NCBI RefSeq assembly: GCF_012530535.1
Contig: NZ_CP051299.1
Location: 620,001 to 684,000 of the forward strand
Source of the DNA: Microcella flavibacter
GTDB lineage: Bacteria; Actinomycetota; Actinomycetes; Actinomycetales; Microbacteriaceae
DNA length: 64,000 bases
Reading direction: 5' to 3'
Part shown: positions 35,563-44,614 of the stretch, one piece after another
Layout: the number at the start of each line of letters is the position of its first letter
Position numbering within the stretch: position 1 is the first letter of the stretch
The notes under the pieces: generated by a model
Database searches by the model: none
What the model was told of the DNA's origin: nothing
What the model saw: the letters and a program-made list of their open reading frames with translations, nothing else
Program-made: the position numbers and the translations under genes

Positions 35563-36147
35563 TCAGCGCACCTGCTTCTTCGCGCTGATGACCCCCGTGT
35601 CGAATCCCATGAGGTGCAGGCCGCCGTGGAACCGGGCGTGCTCGACCTTGATGCAGCGGTCCATGACGACCGTGAGGCCCTGCGATTCGCCGTACCGCGC
35701 AGCCTCCTCGTTCCAGATGCCGAGCTGCACCCAGACGGTCGAGGCGCCGATCGCGAGCACGTCGTCGATGACGGAGGGGATGTCGCTCGCCTTGCGGAAC
35801 ACGTCGACGATGTCGGGCACCTCGGGCAGCGAGGCGAGGTCGGGGTAGGCCTTCTGGCCGAGGATCTCGGTGGCGTTCGGGTTGACGAAGTACACCCGGT
35901 AGTCGCTCGACTGCTGCAGGTAGGTGCCGACGAAGTACGAGCTGCGCGCCGGGTTCGGCGAGGCGCCGACGATCGCGATGCTGCCGGCACGGCGCAGGAT
36001 GCCCAGCCGCTCCTTCGCGGAGGGCCCCACCCAGGTGCGCTGCGACTTCAGCAGCTTCGCCAGGGGCGAGCTCGACGGGATCGCGCAGGTCAGCCCGTTG
36101 GCGAGGGTGACGGTCTCGGTGCTGCTGCCGGGGGCTGTCGCGCTCAT
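35563..36147 (-). CDS. CoA-binding protein (YccU-like)
   Basis: A 194-residue protein with a CoA_binding Rossmann domain: SIAIVGASPNPARSSYFVGTYLQ, VYFVNPNATEILGQKAYPDLASLP, and VWVQLGIWNEEAARYGE followed by VVMDRCIKVEHARF. Family members bind CoA or acyl-CoA; their function is not settled. Its ATG overlaps the metY stop by 4 bases (ATGA), and pairing with O-acetylhomoserine sulfhydrylase is a recurring arrangement in bacteria, which suggests a role in sulfur-amino-acid or acyl-homoserine metabolism. Confidence 0.87.
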   Translation of the reverse strand: MSATAPGSSTETVTLANGLTCAIPSSSPLAKLLKSQRTWVGPSAKERLGILRRAGSIAIVGASPNPARSSYFVGTYLQQSSDYRVYFVNPNATEILGQKAYPDLASLPEVPDIVDVFRKASDIPSVIDDVLAIGASTVWVQLGIWNEEAARYGESQGLTVVMDRCIKVEHARFHGGLHLMGFDTGVISAKKQVR

Positions 36148-37445
36148 GCCGCCGCCGCCTTCTGCGCCGCATCCAGCGCCTGATCGAGGTCGTGGATGAT
36201 GTCCTCGACGTCCTCGATGCCCACCGAGAGCCGCACGAGCCCCGGGCCGATCCCCGAGTCGAGCAGCTGCTGCTCGGTCAGCTGGGCATGGGTCGTCGAG
36301 CCCGGATGGATGATGAGGGTCTTCGCGTCGCCGATGTTGGCGAGGTGGCTCGCGAGCTGCACGTTCTCGATGAGGGCCTCGCCCGCGGCGCGGCCGCCGA
36401 CGACGTCGAAGCTGAACACCGAGCTCGGCCCGATCGGCAGGTACTGCTGCGCGCGCTCGTGATGGCGGTGCGAGGGCAGCCCCGCCCAGCGCACGGCCTC
36501 GACGCGCGAGTCGGCGTCGAGCCACTCGGCGACGACGCGGGCGTTGTCGACGTGGGCCTGCATGCGGTACGGCAGGGTCTCGACGCCCTGCGCGAGCAGG
36601 AAGGCCGAGTGCGGGGCGAGCGCCGGGCCGATGTCTCGCAGCTGCTCGGCGCGCAGGCGGGTGAGGAACGAGTACTCGCCGAAGTTGCCGTACCAGGTGA
36701 GCCCGCCGTAGTGCGGCACGGTCTGCTCGAACAGCGGGAAGTTGTGGTTCGACCAGTCGAAGCGACCCGACTCGACGACGACGCCGCCGAGGGTCGTGCC
36801 GTGCCCGCCGAGGAACTTGGTGGCCGAGTGCACGACGATGTCGGCGCCCCACTCGATCGGGCGGCACAGGTAGGGGGTGGCGACGGTCGAGTCGATGACG
36901 AGCGGCAGGTCGGCCGCGTGCGCGACGTCGGCGAGCCCGGCGATGTCGGCGATGTCGCCGGAGGGGTTGGCGATCGTCTCGGCGAAGACGAGCTTGGTGC
37001 GGCCGGGGATGATCGAGGCGGCGTAGTCGGCCGGGTCGTCGCTCGCGACGAAGGTCGTCTCGACGCCGAAGCGGCGCAGCGTCACGTCGAGCTGCGTGAT
37101 CGAGCCGCCGTACAGGTTAGAGGAGGCGACGATGTGGTCGCCGGCGCCCGCGAGCGAGGCGAAGGTGACGAACTGCGCGCTGAGCCCGCTCGAGGTGGCG
37201 ACGGCGCCGAGCCCGCCCTCGAGGCTCGCGATGCGCTCCTCGAAGCTCGCGACGGTCGGGTTCGACAGGCGGCTGTAGACGTTGCCGTACTTCTGCAGCG
37301 CGAACCGCGCAGCGGCGTCCTGCGCGTCGTCGAAGACGAAGGCGCTCGACTGGTAGATCGGCAGGGCGCGCGCGCCCGTCGCCGAGTCGGGAACGTTGCC
37401 CGCGTGCAGTGCGCGCGTGCGGAATCCGTAGTCGCGGTCGGCCAT
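36144..37445 (-). CDS. metY: O-acetylhomoserine aminocarboxypropyltransferase
   Basis: A 433-residue PLP enzyme of the Cys/Met metabolism family, making homocysteine from O-acetylhomoserine and sulfide. The PLP lysine lies in [16 protein letters not shown]; other family marks are TRALHAGN near the start, [23 protein letters not shown] and [14 protein letters not shown] at the end. The length (over 420) and the insertion around [15 protein letters not shown] separate MetY from cystathionine gamma-synthase. TAGCCT lies 6 bases before the ATG, so no riboswitch leader can exist. It is coupled to a CoA-binding gene. Confidence 0.9.
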   Translation of the reverse strand: MADRDYGFRTRALHAGNVPDSATGARALPIYQSSAFVFDDAQDAAARFALQKYGNVYSRLSNPTVASFEERIASLEGGLGAVATSSGLSAQFVTFASLAGAGDHIVASSNLYGGSITQLDVTLRRFGVETTFVASDDPADYAASIIPGRTKLVFAETIANPSGDIADIAGLADVAHAADLPLVIDSTVATPYLCRPIEWGADIVVHSATKFLGGHGTTLGGVVVESGRFDWSNHNFPLFEQTVPHYGGLTWYGNFGEYSFLTRLRAEQLRDIGPALAPHSAFLLAQGVETLPYRMQAHVDNARVVAEWLDADSRVEAVRWAGLPSHRHHERAQQYLPIGPSSVFSFDVVGGRAAGEALIENVQLASHLANIGDAKTLIIHPGSTTHAQLTEQQLLDSGIGPGLVRLSVGIEDVEDIIHDLDQALDAAQKAAAA

Positions 37446-37451
37446 GCCGCC

Positions 37452-37457
37452 AGGCTA
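37452..37457 (-). promoter_or_regulatory. -10 element, leaderless promoter of metY
   Basis: TAGCCT on the minus strand with a 6-base spacer to the ATG at 37445. Confidence 0.55.
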
Positions 37458-37579
37458 GGGCGCGCCGCCGATCGCGGGCCGTGCATCCCGTCACAAACCG
37501 TAAAGGGCGCGGGATGCCGCGCTCGCGCGCCCCGTCCGGATCCGTCGCGCGGGGGAGGCGCCGCCGCGCCGCCCGCTCC

Positions 37580-37585
37580 TACCCT
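37580..37585 (+). promoter_or_regulatory. -10 element, leaderless promoter of DUF418 gene
   Basis: TACCCT with a 6-base spacer to the ATG at 37592. Confidence 0.55.
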
Positions 37586-37591
37586 GGTCGC

Positions 37592-38848
37592 ATGACCGAT
37601 GCCGCCGCGACCCACCCCCGGCCGAACCCCGAGCCCTCCCCGCGGCCCGAGCGCCGCCCCTCCGCTCCGACCCCGCGCTCGGCGCGCGCGCTCGCGCCGG
37701 ACGTCGCGCGCGGCCTCGTGCTGCTCGGCATCGCGCTCGCGAACGTGCCCTTCTGGCTGTACGGCGTCGAGCAGGGCATCCTCTTCAAGCCGCTCGGTGA
37801 CACCGCCGACCAGGTGACGAACGCGGTCGTCGCGCTGCTCGCCGACAATCGCTCGTACCCGCTGTTCGCCCTGCTGTACGGCTACGGGATCACGCAGATC
37901 CTGCTGCGCGAGCAGGCGGCCGGATCGCCGTGGCCCGCCGTGCGCGGGCTGCTCGTGCGCCGCAACCTCTGGGTGCTCGCCTTCGGCGCCGTGCACGGCG
38001 TGCTGCTGTTCTTCGGCGACGTGCTCGGCACCTACGGGCTGCTCGGGCTGCTGCTCGTGCTGCTCGTCCGGGCCTCCGGCCGCTGGCTGGCGATCATCGG
38101 CTGGGTCAGCTTCGGGATGCTCGTGCTCTTCTCCGCCGTCGAGGGTGCGGCGAGCCTCATCGCCGAGATGACCCCCGGCGCCCCGCTCACCGGCCTGAGC
38201 GCCGGCGCCGACACCTACCTCGCCGCGACCGGGCTGCGCGCGCTGGAGTGGGGCGCGAACGTGCTCGGCACGGCCTTCGGCGGATTCGTGCTGATGCTGC
38301 CGACGATGGTGCTCGGCGTGTGGGCCGCCCGGTACCGGGTGCTCGAGAACCCCGAGCCGCATCGGCGCCGGCTGGCGATGATCGCGGGTCTGGGCATCCC
38401 GCTCTCGCTGCTCGGAGCCCTGCCGGCCGCGCTCGTACTGCTCGGCGTGCTCGAGGGCGGCATCCTGCTCGACCCGCTCTTCGCGCTGCTGCACGGCGGC
38501 ACCGGGCCGATCGGCGCGGTGGCCTACCTGGCGCTCATCGCCCTCGTCGTCGAGCGGGTGCGGGCGCCGGGTGCGCGGCCCGGCCCGATCAGCCGCGGCT
38601 TCGCGGCCCTCGGCAAGCGCTCGCTGACCGGCTACCTGCTGCAGTCGGTGATCTTCATCCTCGTGTTCCCGGCGTACGCGCTGGGCCTCGGCGGCATCGT
38701 CGGCGCCGCCGAGGCGACCCAGGTGGCCGTGCTCGCGTGGCTCGCCTCGCTCGTGCTCGCGATCGCGCTCGAGGCGGTCGACAAGCCGGGGCCCGCCGAG
38801 GCGCTGCTGCGCCGGCTCGTCTACGGGCGGCGCCGCCCCGCCGCCTGA
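37592..38848 (+). CDS. DUF418 domain membrane protein
   Basis: A 418-residue polytopic membrane protein with 8-10 hydrophobic segments and a Pro-rich cytoplasmic N-terminus. The DUF418 pattern is clear: ARGLVLLGIALANVPFW, RSYPLFALLYGYGITQ, RRNLWVLAFGAVHGVLLFFGDVLGTYGLLGLLL and, near the end, FAALGKRSLTGYLLQSVIFILVF. The family is related to acyltransferase-3-like membrane proteins; function is unproven. The start is set by TACCCT 6 bases upstream. It converges on pmt with 16 bases between stops. Confidence 0.85.
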   Translation: MTDAAATHPRPNPEPSPRPERRPSAPTPRSARALAPDVARGLVLLGIALANVPFWLYGVEQGILFKPLGDTADQVTNAVVALLADNRSYPLFALLYGYGITQILLREQAAGSPWPAVRGLLVRRNLWVLAFGAVHGVLLFFGDVLGTYGLLGLLLVLLVRASGRWLAIIGWVSFGMLVLFSAVEGAASLIAEMTPGAPLTGLSAGADTYLAATGLRALEWGANVLGTAFGGFVLMLPTMVLGVWAARYRVLENPEPHRRRLAMIAGLGIPLSLLGALPAALVLLGVLEGGILLDPLFALLHGGTGPIGAVAYLALIALVVERVRAPGARPGPISRGFAALGKRSLTGYLLQSVIFILVFPAYALGLGGIVGAAEATQVAVLAWLASLVLAIALEAVDKPGPAEALLRRLVYGRRRPAA

Positions 38849-38864
38849 GCCGCGGGGCCGCCGC

Positions 38865-40493
38865 TCAGACCCAGCCGGGCAGCCAGTAGTGCGCGCGCAG
38901 GAAGGGCAGCGGCACGGGCAGCCCCGTCCACAGCGGCATGAAGTACGCGCTGACCGCGACGAGGGCGATGACCGCCACGGTCACGACGGCGATACCGGTG
39001 CGGCGCCGGTACGGCTCGTCGTCGGCGTGGCCGAGCACCGCGCGCAGCACCATGACGAACGCGAGCACGAGGAACGGCGTGAGCACGACCGTGTAGAAGA
39101 AGAACATCGTGCGCTCGGGGTAGAGCAGCCACGGCAGCCAGCCCGCGGCGATGGCGGTGAGCACGAGGGCGATCGGCCATCCGCCGCCGAAGCGGGTGAG
39201 CAGCCGGGCTCCCGCGTCGCGGTCGCCCCGGGCGGCGAGCACCGCCGCGACGACGAGCACCGCGAGCAGCACGAGCACGGCGACGACGGAGCCCCACCAC
39301 AGCAGCGGGTTCGGAATGCCCGTGAGCGCCCGCGCCGTTCCGTCGCCGAGCTCCTCGTAGTGCATGTAGGTCGGGCGCAGCAGCAGGGGCCAGCCCGCGG
39401 CGGGCGCCTCGTAGGCGTGATCGCTCGTGACGCCGACGTGGTACCGGTAGACGGCCGCCTGGTAGTGCCAGAGGTTCTGCAGGGCGTCGGGGACGATCGA
39501 CAGGATGCCCTCCGCCCGCCGCCCCTCGCCCTCGGCCACCCAGTTCCGGTCGTAGCCGCCGCTCGTGGCGAACCAGCCCCACCAGGTGAGAAGGTGCGCG
39601 GCGAGCGCCGTCGGCACGAGCAGCAGGAACGAGATCGGCGCCTGCCGGAACGCCGTGCCGCTCGCCCACAGCGCGACGCCCGCGCGACGCCGGTCGACGA
39701 CGTCGGCCACGACGGTGAGCACGCCGACCGCGGCGAGCACGTAGAGCGCGCTCCACTTGACGCCGACGGCGAGCCCGAGCGTCGCCCCCGCGGCGAGCAG
39801 CCACGGCCGCGCCCACAGCGCGGGGCCCCAGTCGGTGGCGCGCCCCTCGGCACGGCGGCGCGCGAGCCACGCCGCGAGCCGCCGCCGCGAGCCCTCGCGG
39901 TCGAGCGCGACGAACAGCAGGGCCAGCACGACGAGGGCGGCGAGCACGCCATCGAGCAGGGCGACGCGGCTCATGACGATGGCGTTGCCGTCGAGCGCGA
40001 CGAGGCCGCCGGCGATGACCGTGAGCGGCAGCGATCCGAGAAGTCGGTGCGCAAGCAGCATGACGAGGCCGACGACCACGATGCCCGTGACGGCGGTGCC
40101 GAGCCGCCAGCCGGCCGGATCCGCGGGGCCCAGGGCGAGCATCCCGAGCGCGATCACCCACTTGCCGAGCGGCGGGTGCGCCACGAAGGCGGGCTCGGCG
40201 GGCGGGGTGCCGGGGCGGCCCGCCTCGAAGGCCGCGTCGGCGCCTTCCGGCCACTGCGACTCGTAGCCGTTCGTGAGCAGGCCGAGGGCGTCCTTGACGT
40301 AGTAGGTCTCGTCGAAGACGAGCACGTCGGGCTCGCCGAGGCCGATCAGCCGGGTGGCCGCGGCGAGGCCGAGCACGGCGGCCGGCAGGGCCGCGCGCAC
40401 GAGGCGCTGCCGGCGAGGGGATGCTCCCGCCCACGCCGCGTCGAGCCGCGAGCCGCGCCGCTCGCGCACGGCGGGTTCGGCGGCGGTGCTCAC
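38865..40493 (-). CDS. pmt: Dolichyl-phosphate-mannose-protein mannosyltransferase (PMT family)
   Basis: A 542-residue GT39 family membrane enzyme that O-mannosylates secreted proteins using polyprenyl-phosphomannose. The catalytic DE is at Asp61-Glu62 (VFDETYYVKDA) in the first extracytoplasmic loop, followed by AHPPLGKW, VALDGNAIVMSRVALLDG and YPERTMFFFYTVVLTPF. About 10-12 membrane segments are visible. It is divergent from rsmI, as in Mycobacterium tuberculosis (Rv1002c-Rv1003), which supports the assignment. GTG start with TAGCAT 6 bases upstream. Confidence 0.9.
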   Translation of the reverse strand: MSTAAEPAVRERRGSRLDAAWAGASPRRQRLVRAALPAAVLGLAAATRLIGLGEPDVLVFDETYYVKDALGLLTNGYESQWPEGADAAFEAGRPGTPPAEPAFVAHPPLGKWVIALGMLALGPADPAGWRLGTAVTGIVVVGLVMLLAHRLLGSLPLTVIAGGLVALDGNAIVMSRVALLDGVLAALVVLALLFVALDREGSRRRLAAWLARRRAEGRATDWGPALWARPWLLAAGATLGLAVGVKWSALYVLAAVGVLTVVADVVDRRRAGVALWASGTAFRQAPISFLLLVPTALAAHLLTWWGWFATSGGYDRNWVAEGEGRRAEGILSIVPDALQNLWHYQAAVYRYHVGVTSDHAYEAPAAGWPLLLRPTYMHYEELGDGTARALTGIPNPLLWWGSVVAVLVLLAVLVVAAVLAARGDRDAGARLLTRFGGGWPIALVLTAIAAGWLPWLLYPERTMFFFYTVVLTPFLVLAFVMVLRAVLGHADDEPYRRRTGIAVVTVAVIALVAVSAYFMPLWTGLPVPLPFLRAHYWLPGWV

Positions 40494-40499
40494 CCGGTC

Positions 40500-40505
40500 A
40501 TGCTA
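40500..40505 (-). promoter_or_regulatory. -10 element, leaderless promoter of pmt
   Basis: TAGCAT on the minus strand with a 6-base spacer to the GTG at 40493. Confidence 0.55.
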
Positions 40506-40552
40506 TTCGCCGGGCATCCGGCCGCCCCCGGCGCGGGTGGGAGGATGGCCGC

Positions 40553-41368
40553 ATGATCGTGCTCGCCGCCACCCCCATCGGCAACCTCGGCGATGCGAGC
40601 CGCCGCCTCGTCGAGACGCTCGAGAACGCCGAGCTCGTCGTCGCGGAGGACACCCGCACCACCGCGCACCTGCTGCGCGCGCTCGGCATCGAGAACCGCC
40701 CGCGCCTGCTGGCCCTGCACGAGCACAACGAGCGCGCCCGCTCGGCCGAGCTCGTCGAGCTGGCGCGCGAGACCGACGTCGTCGTGCTCACCGATGCCGG
40801 CATGCCGGGCATCAGCGACCCGGGCTACATCCTCGTCGAGGCCGCGATCGCCGCCGACGTCACCGTCACCGCGCTGCCCGGCCCGAGCGCCGTGCTCACC
40901 GCGCTCGTGCTCAGCGGGCTGCCGACCGACCGCTTCGCCTTCGAGGGGTTCCTGCCGCGCAAGGGCCGTCTCGGGCACCTGCGGGGGCTCGCGCGGGAGC
41001 CGCGCACGCTCGTCTTCTTCGAGGCGCCGCACCGCATCGCCACGGCGCTCGCCGACCTGGCCGAGGCCTTCGGGCCCGAGCGCCGGGCCGCCGTCTGCCG
41101 CGAGCTGACGAAGAAGTTCGAGGAGGTCGCGCGCGGCACCCTCGCCGAGCTCGCCGAGCGCTACGCCGAGGGCGCGCGCGGCGAGATCGTCGTCGTCGTC
41201 GAGGGCGCGCCGGCCCGGGCGATCGACCTGCCGACCGCCGTCATCGAGGTGCAGGGGCGCGTCGCCGGCGGCGAGCGGCTGAAGGATGCGGCCTCGGCCG
41301 TCGCCGAGGCCACCGGGCTCGGCAAGCGCGAGCTCTACGAGGCCGCGCTCAGCCGCACGAGTCGCTGA
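40553..41368 (+). CDS. rsmI: 16S rRNA (cytidine(1402)-2'-O)-methyltransferase
   Basis: A 271-residue SAM-dependent methyltransferase of the tetrapyrrole-methylase fold that 2'-O-methylates C1402 of 16S rRNA. Signature segments are LAATPIGNLGDASRRLVETL at the start, VVLTDAGMPGISDPG, ALPGPSAVLTALVLSGLPTDRFAFEGFLPRK and FFEAPHRIATAL. The divergent arrangement with pmt is conserved in actinobacteria. GAGGAT ends 6 bases before the ATG. The last 20 bases overlap the end of a convergent lipoprotein gene. Confidence 0.93.
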   Translation: MIVLAATPIGNLGDASRRLVETLENAELVVAEDTRTTAHLLRALGIENRPRLLALHEHNERARSAELVELARETDVVVLTDAGMPGISDPGYILVEAAIAADVTVTALPGPSAVLTALVLSGLPTDRFAFEGFLPRKGRLGHLRGLAREPRTLVFFEAPHRIATALADLAEAFGPERRAAVCRELTKKFEEVARGTLAELAERYAEGARGEIVVVVEGAPARAIDLPTAVIEVQGRVAGGERLKDAASAVAEATGLGKRELYEAALSRTSR

Positions 41369-41822
41369 CGGTCAGCCCGACCGGCGCGGGAAGCGCGCGG
41401 CCGTCGGTCGTGATGCGCACGCCGTCGAGTACGCCGTCGGCCCCGCCGGTGCGCTCGATCGCGATGGTCACGAAGCCGGCCTCGCCCGGCGCGAGCTCGA
41501 TGCCGTCCAGGTCGACGGGCGCCGCCGGGCTCGAGGCGCGATCGCCGCCGAAGACGACGGACTCGCCCCCGTCGATGGTCTCGACCTCGGCCGCGGCGAA
41601 CCAGCGGTCGATCACCTCGGCGCCCTCGAGCCCGTTCGCCTCGATGCCCTCGATCGAGATGGGGTCGCCGCTGCTGTTGACGACGCCGAGGCCGATGCTG
41701 CCGACGGTGCCGACCACGCAGCCGTCGAGGCCCGTGTCGGCATCGAACTCGGAACCGCTGCACCCCGCGAGCGCGAGCAGCAGCACGGGCAGGGCGGCGA
41801 GCGTCGGCAGGGGCATCCTCAC
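41349..41822 (-). CDS. Small lipoprotein, function unknown
   Basis: A 157-residue protein with a signal peptide and lipobox LALAGC (Cys about residue 21), so it is probably anchored outside the membrane. The mature part is acidic and beta-rich, with two or three further Cys (DGCVVG, DSCG) that may form a disulfide. No family recognised. GTG at 41822 has TACCGT 7 bases upstream; the ATG at 41816 is two codons later. The C-terminus overlaps the rsmI end by 20 bases on the opposite strand. Confidence 0.78.
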   Translation of the reverse strand: MRMPLPTLAALPVLLLALAGCSGSEFDADTGLDGCVVGTVGSIGLGVVNSSGDPISIEGIEANGLEGAEVIDRWFAAAEVETIDGGESVVFGGDRASSPAAPVDLDGIELAPGEAGFVTIAIERTGGADGVLDGVRITTDGRALPAPVGLTVSDSCG

Positions 41823-41829
41823 CCCCTCG

Positions 41830-41835
41830 ACGGTA
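41830..41835 (-). promoter_or_regulatory. -10 element of lipoprotein gene
   Basis: TACCGT on the minus strand with a 7-base spacer to the GTG at 41822. Confidence 0.45.
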
Positions 41836-41871
41836 CGCGCCCCGCCGCCGTCACGCCCACCACCGCGCCCG

Positions 41872-41877
41872 TAGACT
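41872..41877 (+). promoter_or_regulatory. -10 element of metG
   Basis: TAGACT with an 8-base spacer to the ATG at 41886. Confidence 0.5.
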
Positions 41878-41885
41878 GGGGAGTT

Positions 41886-43478
41886 ATGGCCTCCGGCGAC
41901 TCCTTCTCGATCACCACCCCGATCTTCTACGTCAACGACGCGCCCCACATCGGGCACGCCTACACCGAGGTGGCCGCCGATGTGCTCGCCCGCTGGAACC
42001 GGCAGAGCGGGCGCGACACCTGGTCGCTCACGGGCACCGACGAGCACGGTCAGAAGATCCTGCGCACCGCCGTCGCGAACGGCGTCACCCCGAAGGAGTG
42101 GGCCGACAAGCTCGTGGCCGAGGCGTGGATCCCGCTGCTGCAGACCATCGACATCGCCAACGACGACTTCATCCGCACCACCGAGCAGCGCCACGAGAGC
42201 GTCGTGCAGGGGCTGCTGCAGAAGCTCTACGACGAGGGGTTCATCTACGACGGCGAGTACGAGGGCTACTACTGCGTCGGCTGCGAGGAGTACAAGCAGC
42301 AGGGCGACCTCGTCGAGGGCGCGGGCGAGTTCGCCGGCCAGCTGGTGTGCCCCATCCACGGCCGCCCGGTCGAGGTGCTGAAGGAGAAGAACTACTTCTT
42401 CCGCATGAGCCAGTTCCAGCAGCGCCTGCTCGACCTATACGAGGCTCAGCCCGACTTCATCCAGCCCGACAGCGTGCGCAACGAGATCGTCTCGTTCGTG
42501 CGCCGCGGCCTCGACGACCTCTCGATCTCGCGTCAGAGCTTCGACTGGGGCGTGCGCGTGCCGTGGGACGACAGCCACGTCGTCTACGTCTGGTTCGACG
42601 CGCTCATCAACTACATCTCGGCCCTCGGCTACGACCCGTCAGCGCCCGCGGAGGCCTTCGAGCGCTTCTGGCCCTCGAACCACATCGTCGGCAAGGACAT
42701 CGCGCGCTTCCACGCCGTCATCTGGCCCGCCATGCTCATGGCGGCTGAGCTGCCGACGCCGCGCCGCGTCTTCGCGCACGGCTGGCTGCTCGTCGGCGGC
42801 GAGAAGATGTCGAAGTCGAAGCTCACGGGCATCGCGCCCGCGCAGATCACCGACGTCTTCGGCTCCGACGCGTTCCGCTACTACTTCCTGCGCGCGATCA
42901 GCTTCGGCCAGGACGGCTCGTTCTCGTGGGAGGACCTCTCCGCCCGCTACCAGGCCGAGCTCGCCAACGGCTTCGGCAACCTCGCCTCGCGCGTCATCGC
43001 GATGACGGCGAAGTACTGCGACGGCGTCGTGCCCGAATCCGGCCCGGTCACCGACGCCGAGCTCGCCGTGCAGGCGACGGTTCGGGATGCCCTCCGCGAC
43101 GCCTCGGCTGCGATGGAGCGCTTCGCCATCCACGAGGCCATCGCCGCGGTCTGGCGCATCGTCGAGCACCTCAACGGCTACCTCACCGGGCAGGAGCCCT
43201 GGAAGGTCGCGAAGGACGAGGCGCAGGCGGACCGCCTGCGCACCATCCTGAACACGGCGCTCGAGGGGCTGCGGGCGCTCGCCGTGCTGCTGTCGCCCGT
43301 GCTGCCGAAGGCCGCCCAGAAGCTCTGGACGGCGCTCGGCGTCGAGGACTCGCTCGGCGCGCTGGGGGAGCAGGGCATCCCGACCGCGGCCGACTGGGGT
43401 CAGCTGCCCGCGGGCACGCGGACGGTGGCGCTCGAGCCGCTGTTCCCGCGCATCGAGCAGGAGCCGACCGGCGCCTGA
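41886..43478 (+). CDS. metG: Methionyl-tRNA synthetase
   Basis: A 530-residue class I synthetase charging tRNA-Met. HIGH is at residues 21-24 (APHIGHAY) and KMSKS lies in GGEKMSKSKLTG. A zinc-knuckle-type segment (CVGCEEYKQQG followed by VCPIHGRP) sits in the CP domain. The C-terminus ends after the anticodon-binding helices, without the tRNA-binding EMAP domain found in longer MetRS. Located between rsmI and tatD as in other actinobacteria. Transcription probably starts at or within two bases of the ATG. Confidence 0.95.
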   Translation: MASGDSFSITTPIFYVNDAPHIGHAYTEVAADVLARWNRQSGRDTWSLTGTDEHGQKILRTAVANGVTPKEWADKLVAEAWIPLLQTIDIANDDFIRTTEQRHESVVQGLLQKLYDEGFIYDGEYEGYYCVGCEEYKQQGDLVEGAGEFAGQLVCPIHGRPVEVLKEKNYFFRMSQFQQRLLDLYEAQPDFIQPDSVRNEIVSFVRRGLDDLSISRQSFDWGVRVPWDDSHVVYVWFDALINYISALGYDPSAPAEAFERFWPSNHIVGKDIARFHAVIWPAMLMAAELPTPRRVFAHGWLLVGGEKMSKSKLTGIAPAQITDVFGSDAFRYYFLRAISFGQDGSFSWEDLSARYQAELANGFGNLASRVIAMTAKYCDGVVPESGPVTDAELAVQATVRDALRDASAAMERFAIHEAIAAVWRIVEHLNGYLTGQEPWKVAKDEAQADRLRTILNTALEGLRALAVLLSPVLPKAAQKLWTALGVEDSLGALGEQGIPTAADWGQLPAGTRTVALEPLFPRIEQEPTGA

Positions 43479-43564
43479 GCCGGGCGCGCAGGCCCCGCCC
43501 GTAGACTCGACGGATCGTCGCGCGCGGACTCGCGGGCGCGGCGTCGAGGCAGAGGGAGCCCCCC

Positions 43565-44614
43565 ATGACCGACTCGCTCGACCCCCATGTGCGCCACCGC
43601 TCGACGATGGACGGCTCGAGCCGCGACCTGAGCTATCCGCCGAGCCCCGAGGCGCTCGTCGTGCCCGTGTACGACAACCACACGCACCTCGAGATCGCCG
43701 ACGGCGAGAACCCCATGCACTACCGCGAGCACCTCGACCGCGCGTCCGCCGTCGGCGTGCGCGGCGTCGTGCAGGTCGGCACCGATGTGCTCACGAGCCG
43801 CTGGTCGGCCGCGATCGCGGCGCGCGAGCCGCGGGTGCTCGCCGCCGTCGCCATCCACCCCAACGAGGCCCCCGCGCTGGCGCGATCCGGCGAGCTGGAT
43901 GCCGCGCTCGCCGTCATCGACGAGCTGGCCGCGCAGCCCCGCGTCGTCGCCATCGGCGAGACCGGGCTCGACTACTTCCGCACCGAGGGCGAGTCGGATC
44001 GCCGCGCGCAGCTCGACGCCTTCGAGGCCCACATCGCCCTCGCCAAGAAGCACGGGCTCGCGCTGCAGATCCACGATCGCGACGCCCACGACGACGTCGT
44101 CGCGACGCTCAAGCGGGTCGGCGCGCCCGAGCGCACCGTCTTCCACTGCTTCTCGGGCGACATCGAGCTGGCGAGCCTCTGCGCCGAGAACGGCTGGTTC
44201 GCCTCCTTCGCCGGGACGGTCACCTTCAAGAGCGCGCGCAACCTGCGCGAGGCGCTCGAGATCCTGCCGCGCGCCCTGCTGCTCGTCGAGACCGACGCCC
44301 CCTACCTGACGCCGCACCCGTTCCGCGGTCGGCCGAACTCGCCGTACCTGCTGCCGCACACGCTGCGGGCCATGGCCGACGAGCTCGGCACCGACGTGTC
44401 GATGCTCGCCGCCCAGATCAGCTCGAACACCGAGCTCGTCTACGGCACCTGGGATGCGAACCCGGTCACCTCGCCCGGCGACCCCTGGGCCGACCGCCCC
44501 GACGCCGAGCACCCGGCGCCCGAGGAGGTTCCCGGCGACCCGCACGACCTGCAGCCGCAGCACGAGACCCCCGACGGCCCGAGCGGCCCGGGCGTCTCGC
44601 ACCCGGGGGCCTGA
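43565..44614 (+). CDS. tatD: TatD family metal-dependent deoxyribonuclease
   Basis: A 349-residue TIM-barrel hydrolase. Metal ligands and active-site residues are visible: DNHTHLEIADG, IHPNEAP, IGETGLDYF, QIHDRDAHDD, FHCFSGD and VETDAPYLTP. TatD proteins are 3'-5' exonucleases linked to DNA repair and RNA quality control. About 40 residues beyond the barrel form an acidic, Pro-rich tail not usual for the family. A good GAGGGAG precedes the ATG, and TAGACT (43502-43507) may start a leader of about 50 bases. The next gene, rsmA, begins immediately at its stop codon. Confidence 0.92.
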   Translation: MTDSLDPHVRHRSTMDGSSRDLSYPPSPEALVVPVYDNHTHLEIADGENPMHYREHLDRASAVGVRGVVQVGTDVLTSRWSAAIAAREPRVLAAVAIHPNEAPALARSGELDAALAVIDELAAQPRVVAIGETGLDYFRTEGESDRRAQLDAFEAHIALAKKHGLALQIHDRDAHDDVVATLKRVGAPERTVFHCFSGDIELASLCAENGWFASFAGTVTFKSARNLREALEILPRALLLVETDAPYLTPHPFRGRPNSPYLLPHTLRAMADELGTDVSMLAAQISSNTELVYGTWDANPVTSPGDPWADRPDAEHPAPEEVPGDPHDLQPQHETPDGPSGPGVSHPGA